The position numbers and the translations under genes are program-made. A stretch of DNA of 64,000 bases from Adineta vaga. Its lineage: Eukaryota; Rotifera. Under the pieces are notes generated by a model that saw only the letters and a program-made list of their open reading frames with translations, was not told the DNA's origin and did not search any database. The first letter of the stretch is position 1; every line of letters starts with the position of its first letter. Below, piece by piece: positions 56,801 to 64,000 of this stretch. The stretch is from positions 10,912,001-10,976,000 of the forward strand of contig CP075493.1 of assembly GCA_021613535.1 (NCBI GenBank). The letters run 5' to 3'.

Positions 56801-57146
56801 AGATCTACGTAAATATACGGATGCAAAATTATTGTCAGCTCTTGACGATGCAAGCGAAAAAAAGAATCGATCACATCAGCATATTATCTATACGGAACTT
56901 GAACAACGTTGTTACGGCGATCATCCTCTATTAATCCAAGAAAAACGTGCGCTTTTCGATGAGAAATGTAACAAATTTCGTGAATTTTCAATGGCTGACC
57001 TTCGCAGGTTCCAATTAAAAATGCAACAAGATATTTATAACCATCTTATAAATGGTAATGCTACAAATTTAACTAATGTACCATCTGAGCTAATCATTGA
57101 AATCGCTGCAGTAAACTATTGCATTAGAATGTTCAATGATCAATGA
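53817..57146 (+). CDS. Large AIG1/GIMAP-like GTPase with Cys/His module and two C-terminal domains (gene C)
   Basis: An intronless, unbroken 1109-residue frame. The GTPase domain is near the N-terminus: VLLIGETGSGKST (P-loop at 38-46), DTPG (113-116) and VLTNTSRY (G4, 183-190). A helical stretch (260-320) is followed by the Cys/His module, CQSCNYVCHENC at 331-342, then C358, C366, C369, C373, H378 and H380. Coiled-coil-like helices (about 385-500) and an acidic Ser-rich linker (560-615) lead to a first C-terminal domain (627-731, ELTQRSYGKSMAPL). A long Pro/His/Tyr/Ser-rich disordered stretch (735-960) is followed by a second, diverged copy of that domain (992-1104, ELEQRCYGDHPLL). The P-loop lysine and serine are intact, so nucleotide binding is expected. 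The ATG at 53817 is the first of several; M31 just before the P-loop would also give a functional G domain. Confidence 0.88.
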   Translation: MNAMHGLIIMQQQWGRSGQPSRQENLNTSKMIKVLLIGETGSGKSTFINYLTNYLKHGTLHNLKIAIPSVFHPDVTEEFDHHEHVLHDQTQSKTDSCCQYMFDDGTNQYLFIDTPGLSDTRGHEQDKINLQKIIDAAENLNGLTAVIIVVNGAVSRLTINLQNVIAQLRGNLPDTVMDNVIVVLTNTSRYSTNFTLEALKLNGNVYPYYMQNSAFTTDPKKWTTTVIESLQYDWNQSMNEIKAMLATLNTFKTKSVAAFTNMKDIRNTIKQLMHAARIEVVRIQKMQDEIAMFEAGLKQANADTVTYKDYKKERVIDNIEFIDTRHHSTLCQSCNYVCHENCGLNEATVVGHQIFQHCMAIKDGNCTKCPRNCSYTDHYHAKKTVKITKKKVEDIIADIKSRYEAASDDSANYQKKIKSTADAKRLLENALKQKNEEIIAKCNELRRICSGFNLATELHALIAQLEIESAMLRNIETKQQAETFIRSLKQLCTEIERDQSEQHARRSQNPKMTVINTEPTIVSQTERSFQSTIVPSTSSSTQQTSNINSQSHVSEEILAKLREMARNPSRTRSKQRVRNISTNDTDSTSDENEQNEIDSSEDETTKSREPRSSSGRSTRMEPCVEEFKQLSTSELVTRYRVCDDHRTSNFIFHELTQRSYGKSMAPLTEPSAIAAFTTFVQKHCSLDHNALKYKYEQLKEQITAITEPDILQIEKVPLSLMCEIAAVYELLKTSSDTGRMTTPNASFPSRLTSPGDYQPWPSYAYLQQQPPIHHRDSPFVAPIPLYRYQSPYEYTHLSARVHYPEDAASEYISRLSLHPHISPNASFNYQPSHNVPKPYDHPSLNKSTHNMPTDGSENQHIQPFMHGHSEHFRHHNYGNPAYHPTLNSSVRNAPSSTSNPYHFLQDQHRYANENLISSNPTHHPLASSSIASSNHLSGECDIMRVTSPFRPVRSDVYRSSARSPTQRPLSSSSGFSESSTHAGSVVNLPFELTIEDLRKYTDAKLLSALDDASEKKNRSHQHIIYTELEQRCYGDHPLLIQEKRALFDEKCNKFREFSMADLRRFQLKMQQDIYNHLINGNATNLTNVPSELIIEIAAVNYCIRMFNDQ

Positions 57147-57947
57147 TCAACGAGTACTTATCACACATACTCATTTCCGTCTCAAATATTAAGGTTTACT
57201 TTTAATTTGTATGTTATTTTTTGTGATTTCTATCATCAAGTCGAAGAGATTATGTTCATATGAAATAAGAAACCGATCAGCATAATATCAAGACATGATG
57301 TATTTTTGAATATAATATTATGATCAATTTATACGAATATATTTGCTCTATGATTATGAGTATTCCTACATTAATATTAATTAAAGATCTACATGGTCTA
57401 TAGTGATTGAATCAGTTGATTTCGATTATTGGACCAATAGCGAGCACAGAGTTAGATTATTCACCGCCTGTTACCATCTCGAAAAAAAGTTCTAAATACG
57501 AGGATTTTTTTATTATAAGAATTGTCTAAAATAAATAAACTTTTGTAACTGAAAGTCATAAAAAGATACATATATATATATAGTTGTTGTGAAGTTCATT
57601 CAGTTTCATAAAACATGTAGACCTATTAAATAATAATAGCAGATTAAGAATCACATAAACCACTGCTGTTATCAGTTATATTCTAGAAAATATTTTTTTA
57701 CTTTTCAGAATCAGTGCATAATATTCGCATTACTTTTGACAGACGTTGATGAAAAGAAACTGCTTTAAAGGTTGTACATTCTTTGAAAAAACCTCTTTCA
57801 AACAACAATGAACTAAATGATATCAAGTCATAGCTACCAATTTAAATAAAATTTCATATTTTTCAAATTTTCAATCAAATATAGATTTTGAGAGTTTGGA
57901 ATGTATATCGTATTCGATATCTATATATACATATCCTCAAGATAATG
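57147..57947. other. Convergent intergenic spacer
   Basis: About 800 bases between the stop codons of gene C (+) and a GPCR (-). AT-rich, includes a short (AT)n run near 57570; no gene. Confidence 0.5.
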
Positions 57948-59020
57948 TCATTTTTTCGGCTGTGAAGAAATCGATATTTCACGACAATCGGCAGGAAAAG
58001 GTTCAATTTGATTTCGACTACGATGACACCATTTTCTCAATAAACGAATGCATTTTTTTCCTATAAAAAATTTCACCTGACGACGAAATCGAGATGACGA
58101 TAGCACAAATACATAGAATGGTATCTAAAACAAGTTCATACAGAATGAAAACGGATAAATAAAAAGCAAGGAAATCTTACCGTATAGTTAATATCTTTTA
58201 AAAGAATGACACTTGCTTGCATTATTAAATCGAATGCAAATGGGATATCGTAATTTCCATTACTAATTTTTACAAGTGTAAAAACTCGATAGACGACATA
58301 GGGTAAATACAAAAGAATAAAAGTGATCACTCGTGCAAATGCCATTGCTGTTAATTGGCGATCTAATCTTCGTCGAACAAGTGGAACTCGTAGACGAATA
58401 ATTTGACGAACATGTCGATAAGCAATTAAACTAAAGAACGACGAAAATACAATCGGAAGAATACCAACAAAAACAGGATAATAAAAATAAAGATAATAAT
58501 TAATTGCAATCCTATTATCACATGAACAACCAAATGGTGAAAAAATATGAAATAAATATACTGCTGGTAGACTATGTATAATTGAAAAACATCCGATTAT
58601 AAATAGAAGATGTTGTGCTAATTGAAATGTACTCATTTGTCTTAGAGTGTAGATGTGACTTGTTGCTAAAATCTGATCAAATGCAGTCAAACAAATAATT
58701 GCAAAAGGAAGAATTTGAGCCATTTGATCGAAAACATATCTCATTTTGCACCATACTAAAGAATAATCAGCTAAATCACTGCCATCATCATATTGTATTA
58801 TATGATCGAAGAAGAGATATACAAGTGTTAAGATATTTACGATAGATTCAGTTTTTAAATAAAGAGCACATTGATTCTGACGAAATACTTTAAGACTACT
58901 AAAAGTGCAAGTATTTAAAATATTGCCAATAATTCCAATAATTAAAACCGCTATATAAATATAATACAAATATTTCAAAACAGTCGCGTAGATTTCTATT
59001 TCTGATAATGATGGAGACAT
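57948..59020 (-). CDS. Rhodopsin-like GPCR with degenerate DRY motif
   Basis: Two exons on the minus strand (58181-59020, 57948-58124; 56-base intron, phase 0) give 338 residues from the ATG at 59020. Seven hydrophobic segments: TM1 with GIIGNILN, TM3 followed by FDQIL where DRY is usual, TM6 with FILLYLPYVVYRVF, and TM7 completed across the intron by INYT then IPFYVFVLSS. A Lys/Arg-rich tail after TM7 looks like helix 8. The missing Arg of DRY suggests altered G-protein coupling (inference). The ligand is unknown. Bdelloids have many such divergent receptors. It is not closely related to the GPCR at 32954. Confidence 0.85.
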
Positions 59021-59547
59021 CAACACTATTTTTTTTTTGATTATTAAGACTACTGAATGACTGCCGTCATAAAAGAATTTATAAAATAATGAAAAGAATA
59101 AAAAATGTATTAATGGATTATATTTTTTTCCTCAGCACTTAGTATAATTATAAATGCGTGCTTGCTGATGTTATAAATAAAAAATCTTTTGAAAAAAGAA
59201 GATCATGTAGAAGAAATGTCAAATGTCTTCAAAATGTTGAAATGCATCATTTTGAGTAATTATTATTCTCAGTACTTTTTTTCTTATAAATCAAGAAATG
59301 TCCGAATTTGGTGATAAAGAAAAAGACATTATCATTTACGTTATTTTCTCTATAACATAATAAACATGCATGTGAAGTGTTATGTTGCTCGTCTTGCACA
59401 ACGTATTAGTCATAGGTATCTGATGAAATCAGAAAACTTACACAATTAACTGTAATCTTCTGGAAAAAATGTCAAGCTATAAAAGGCATCTCTCGCACAT
59501 TTACATACATCATTTTTTTTCTTTCATTCATATTAACTTCAATTAAA
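59021..59547. other. Divergent intergenic spacer
   Basis: Promoter region shared by the GPCR (-) and the vWA protein (+). AT-rich, nothing else recognised. Confidence 0.5.
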
Positions 59548-60805
59548 ATGTATTCACGTCGAAATCAAAAAATACCAATCGGAATTCAAGTTGAAAAACG
59601 CGAGCAACCCGAATTGGCAGAACATGATTCTTCTATTCTTGGTAGGATATGATTGAAAATTAGGATTTTATATCTATAGTTTTCTTGTTTCTCCGTATTT
59701 AACTAGATCTTGCATTTGCGATGGATTGTACAGGATCGATGTCTTCATACATCGAAAGTGCTAGAAACAATATTCGTTCGATTGTTGAAGACATTGTTAG
59801 AAGTGAAAAGAGTGATATCCGTTTAGCTCTTGTCGAATATCGAGATCATCCACCTCAGGTGTGAATTGAGTCTAATGAACAAAAAAGCATTGTAATAAAT
59901 TTAGTATCATGATTTAGGACACAACATTTGTTACTCGCGTTCATAATTTTACAAATGATGTCAATGAGATGAAAAACTGGCTCGAACAATGTCAAGCAGA
60001 TGGCGGTGGTGATGAACCCGAAGCGGTCGCAGATGCACTTAGAGATGTGCTCGATTTATCATGGCGTTCGAATGCAACTAAAATTTGTATTCTTATTTCT
60101 GATGCTCCACCACATGGTCTCAATGGAAAGGGAGATGCCTTTGCACGAGGATGTCCTGCTGGTCATGATCCCATGAGACTCGTGCGAGACATGGCTGAGC
60201 TGAGTATCACATTGTATACTGTCGGTGTTGAACCACCTATAGGTTAGTTTTCATATATTCTATAATCAAGATCTCTTCGACGATCTTCTGTTCTAGTTCC
60301 TTACCGTGATTTTTTCATGACTATTGCTTACATCACTGGTGGACAATATGTTCCAATGGTTAATGCTCAATTATTAGCTCAAGTCATTGTTGGTGGTGTA
60401 CGTGAAGAAATTACCTTAGAACGTCTCATGCAAGATGCTCAGGAAGATATTGCTCGCGAAGTACAGCAAGCAGAAGAAGAGGGAGTCGATGATCGAGAAA
60501 CTGCTCGACGCGTCAATAGCTATTTTACGTCCAAAAAAACACGCACTAAACAGATGCGTAATAAAGCGGGAGCTACATCAAAAGTAGCTGAAGAGTGTTA
60601 TTCGAAATGTACTGATATGAGTGAAGTACGATCGAAATTTAAGATGGTAGAAGCAAAGGAGGAAGAAGAAGAAGAAGAAGAAGACAATGTTGGTGCTGAT
60701 GATAAAGAGAAAGTCAATGAAGAAACAAACTATGAAGTTGATGAAGACGATATGAGTCTTGAACAAGCGAAACGAATTGTTCAGAAAGTAAAGAATCGCA
60801 AGTAA
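59548..60805 (+). CDS. von Willebrand factor A-domain protein with acidic C-terminal tail
   Basis: Four exons (59548-59641, 59707-59858, 59918-60242, 60297-60805) join with correct phases, giving 359 residues. The vWA domain begins DLAFAMDCTGSMSSY, a complete MIDAS-type metal site (DxTGS), continues with IRLALVEYRDHP and DGGGDEPEAVADAL, and ends with ICILISDAPPHG and ITLYTVGVEP. The C-terminal third is helical, with charged repeats, a run of glutamates (about 60660-60690) and a Lys-rich end. No signal peptide, so it is intracellular. The MIDAS and GGGDEPEAV pattern resembles vWA domains of alpha-kinase (VWKA-type) proteins, but no kinase domain follows. Likely role: metal-dependent protein binding or scaffold. 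Confidence 0.85.
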
Positions 60806-61847
60806 TTGTAAATAGTATAGAATAATGATTATATGTTTTTGTTTTAAATAAAATAAACTGGAATGAAATAGGAGAAAAACAACGGAAGTATTGACATTGT
60901 AAACGTTCAATCTTTCAAAAAATATCTCCCAAAATTGTCTTTTCTTATCAACATTACGATCAAATTCACCGCTTAATACTAATTCATATAAATTAATATC
61001 GAAGGTAGATAATTGAGATGTATGTATCTTTAGTATCGATGGACTTTCCATTCTATAATTACTCGCAATGAATAAATCTTTCAATCAAGATAAATTCATA
61101 ATCCTTTTCATAATGATTGTATGTGCTTTTTCTGTTAGAAGCGTCGGGATGTGTTAGAAAAAAAGATTGAAGATAGTGTTTGCTGAAGAGGAGAAAATTC
61201 ATCAAAAGAAAACAATGATAAAAATACTTTAACTAAACCTTAGATCGATTTATTTGACAAATGGAGTGGGTGAGAATGCAAATAATAAAGGCAGTACAGT
61301 CTCACCCTAGTAAAAAGAAAAGAAAAAGCGATATCTTCGCTGAAATGAACTAACATTCTCAAAATCTCTCAAGAAATTCATATCTTATCATTAACAATCT
61401 GTATGATGAATACACTTAGAGTCATAATCTTTTGTTATCACATTTTTTATTCAACGGTGTTGTATAAAGTATATCGTTGCCCTAAAAAAAAGGTTTTTCA
61501 ATTCTTTAGACTATATACGCACACTTGCTCAATCTCAATACATAAGATGAATGGATAAAGTAAACATTACACTATGTATATACATTGCTTTTGACTATAG
61601 AACAAGAAAAAGTTTCATAATTATGTATTCAATGAATCATTCATTCTTGCACATATCGATGCAATCATGACTCTATCGACTGTCAAATAGTGTAAAAATG
61701 AAATGAAGTAATGATATCGAACTTTCTATTTCTTTATCGCTTCAACATACTTCAAAGTAGAATCGAAGAGAAAATAAATATAAATTGTACACTCAAACGA
61801 ATTCAATATTATCTATTTATTTCAGATAAATACTTATAGTAAAACAT
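60806..61847. other. Intergenic, nothing recognised
   Basis: About 1 kb, AT-rich. Upstream region of the ubiquitin-containing gene; the minus-strand frame overlapping its left end is antisense to the vWA gene. Confidence 0.5.
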
Positions 61848-63126
61848 ATGGCTACTTCATCATCATGCGTTATCGAACCAACAGTATTAACTTTGTTTGT
61901 TTATGAAGATTTAGTTCTTCATATTCAACGAATTCAAACTCAAATTATTCAATTGACAAAATATCTTCATGATCAATGTAAAACTGATTTAAAATCACGA
62001 TCATTTACTTTTATTGATCCATTTGGAAATCAAACCATACATAAATATATGGATCATGAAATGATCAATGTAATCTTTAGAAAATATATCGAAGAATATA
62101 TACCAAAATATTTAAAACAATGTATCAAATTTGCTCGAATGGTTCAAAGTCGTATTCTACCATTATATGATCATCAACTTCAATTAAATGCATCTGAGTT
62201 TTGCGATAGTTATACATTTGTTGCATATACTGAAGTGACTGTTTGGATAGGTAATTACGAAAATTTATCATATAAACAATTAATAATACCAGTTCTTCTA
62301 ACGGATATTATCGAAAAGATTCAAGAAGAATTAAAAAGGCGAACACGAACTACAAACATTGAATTAAAATCATTAACATCTGATCGAAATATACAACCGA
62401 ATAAAGAAAAGTGGAATGACGGTAAAACACTTCTCTCCAGTGATACAATTATGTCATCTGAATTATATCAGAAGAATTCGATTGTAATGGCAAAATTGAT
62501 AAAAATTAAAGTAGATTAGAAAATTATTCTTTTTCTTTGTATTTAATTTGATTCATTTTCTACGTCATTAGACAGCTGCAGCAGATTTGCATCCGAATAT
62601 GCAACTATTTGTCAGAACTCTCACGAGTAGAGTTGTTACAATAGAAGTTCATTCAGAAACGACTATATCTGAAGTGAAAGAAATCTTACAAAATATGGAA
62701 GGTATTAGTATTGATACACAACGTTTAATCTTTGCTGGAAAACAACTCGACGATGATAGAACTCTATCATATTATAATATACAAAAAGAATCGACATTAC
62801 ATATGGTACTTCGTTTACGTGGTGGAATGTATCATTTTACTAGTGGCCGACAAGATTTTCAACATTTACCTCATGATAGCGCTGTATTAATCAAACATAT
62901 TCTTCAATTCGAGTTTAAGGATATGAATGACATGATTAGTTTACCATCAAATGAATTCCAGAATGATATTTTACAAGCACAAATGCTTCTGTCGAAGTTA
63001 TATCATTCAATTAAAGATTATTCCATTGCAACTGATGCTCCAAATTTAAAAACTATTATACTTTCTACAAATATGGGTGATGAAGATAATGATCAGAAAG
63101 AAAATGTCTTTTCAAATAATGAATAA
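61848..63126 (+). CDS. Protein with an internal, near-canonical ubiquitin domain
   Basis: Two exons (61848-62510, 62572-63126; 61-base intron, phase 0) give 405 residues. Residues 1-221 are a helical region of unknown family ([32 protein letters not shown]). After the intron, residues ~229-304 are strikingly ubiquitin-like: [49 protein letters not shown]. The I44-patch-type surface, K48 and K63 positions and the LRLRGG end are kept. About 100 further residues follow the GG, starting with Met. A deubiquitinase could cut after GG, or the domain may serve as a fixed interaction module (inference). There is no ligase or protease domain in the rest. Cytosolic. Confidence 0.85.
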
Positions 63127-63570
63127 TCGTCATATGAACAGATCAACTGTCGAGAGTATATACACGCAGAAGAGAAAAAAGCGTATAAACTTCAATATGA
63201 TAATTCTATCGAATAAGAAAATCATTTTCTTTGTGTCGTTCTATAAATAAATATTTACGCAAGCAAGATTCAAGAAAAGTAAATCAATACATTTCTTGCT
63301 TTCATAGGAATATAATGCGAAAACAGTCGATAGTCTTCACTATTCATTTAAGAACTATGTAATTATTACAATGATCTCATCAATTTGTGTGGTATTCTCA
63401 TGTGGAAGGACTTTTGAAATAGTAAGCATTGTTAATCGATGCCGAAATCTGTCATCATAGATATACGAATAAAACATGGATTTGAATTTTTCTACTTATA
63501 GAATAGAATAGAAGAGAAGAGATGTCTTCACATATACAGATATTCGTCTTTTTATTTCAATTTATTTAAT
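63127..63570. other. Intergenic, nothing recognised
   Basis: AT-rich spacer and presumed promoter of the F-box gene at the window end. Confidence 0.5.
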
Positions 63571-64000
63571 ATGAATAACAATAAGAAACGAAAAGCCACG
63601 TCTGTTCATCGTAATCCGATGACGAAAAAGAAATTTAATAATAATTATCAGTACATGTAAACTTTCTCTTACAGGTATAATATGTAAATATATGATTTTC
63701 CTTTTTTTAGAATATCGATTGAAATATTATCTAATGAGATTTTTTTGAATATATTTGATTATCTCGAAGCATTTGAAATCCATCATGCATTTTCAAATCT
63801 TAATGATCGTTTTCACCAACTTTTACATTGTCCAGCACTTCGATTGAAAATTAAATTAACCTATGGATCGGCCGGAGAAATATTTGCGAAAAATCACAAA
63901 TCATTATTATTTTCTTATCAAAATCAAATTTGTTCCGGCTATTTCCATGGTACTTGTGACAAAAAAACACAACATTCACCAAAACGTTTGAAACTTTCAG
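63571..64000 (+). CDS. F-box protein, 5' part (cut by window edge)
   Basis: Exon 1 (63571-63650) encodes a short Lys/Asn-rich start; a 60-base intron with GTACAT/TTTTTTTAG borders leads in phase to exon 2 from 63711. The F-box begins at once: ISIEILSNEIFLNIFDYL, then HHAFSNLNDRFHQLL, typical of bdelloid F-box proteins and similar in style to the gene at 40314. F-box proteins bind Skp1 and present targets to SCF ubiquitin ligases (family knowledge). The substrate-binding part lies outside the window. The visible frame is open to the edge. Confidence 0.8.

Noticed and set aside
60578-61084. 168-codon minus-strand frame over the vWA gene end
   Set aside because: Its phenylalanine run is the antisense of the glutamate run; no conserved pattern.
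1-64000. CRISPR arrays, operons, riboswitches, tRNA or rRNA genes
   Set aside because: No spaced identical repeats, no B-box-like GGTTCRANYCC in a cloverleaf context, no rRNA-like stretch; gene structure is eukaryotic.

Overview
The window looks like nuclear DNA from a bdelloid rotifer (inference). It is AT-rich, and its genes are split by very short introns (mostly 45-75 bases, GTAAG-type donors, T-rich acceptors). It carries families that are expanded in bdelloids: kinesin-light-chain-like TPR proteins, NHL propellers, caspase-like proteins, F-box/LRR proteins, D8C proteins and rhodopsin-like GPCRs. Two short tracts of TGTGGG, the telomere unit reported for bdelloids, also occur. Nothing prokaryotic (operons, Shine-Dalgarno sites, CRISPR) is present.

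Layout. 0-10 kb: the 5' part of a GC-rich class C GPCR (-), a broken TPR gene, a two-TM zinc-ribbon protein, a caspase-like protein with a changed catalytic His fused to an ADP-ribosyltransferase-like C-terminus, a TMEM272-like/D8C membrane protein, a dead CAP/SCP gene, and a nucleotidyltransferase. 10-18 kb: minus-strand genes for a lipid-anchored unknown protein, an arrestin-domain protein, a two-ZZ protein and a four-exon DED-TM-NHL protein, then a dead polysaccharide deacetylase. 18.4-25.1 kb: a 21-exon TRPM-like channel and a BAHD-like acyltransferase (HGT candidate). 26.1-40.1 kb: two copies of a 1.9-kb unit (glycosyltransferase plus TPR gene) separated by a 9.6-kb accessory stretch. That stretch holds an interstitial telomere tract, a hAT-type element with 8-bp target-site duplications, a GPCR, a dead transposon-type gene and several short repeat clusters. 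40.3-44.5 kb: a frameshifted F-box gene and a type II membrane protein. 45-57 kb: three large AIG1/GIMAP-like GTPases sharing a Cys/His module and a C-terminal domain I do not recognise. 58-64 kb: a second GPCR, a vWA protein, a protein with an internal near-perfect ubiquitin, and the start of another F-box protein.

The best candidates for undescribed biology are the GTPase cluster with its shared C-terminal domain, the DED-TM-NHL architecture, the pseudo-caspase/ART fusion and the embedded-ubiquitin protein. Signalling, cell-death and ubiquitin families dominate, but a shared pathway is only inference. Several otherwise intact genes carry single-base frame breaks. These may be real pseudogenisation or assembly errors and cannot be told apart from this sequence alone. 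All exon structures were worked out by eye from splice signals and reading-frame continuity.
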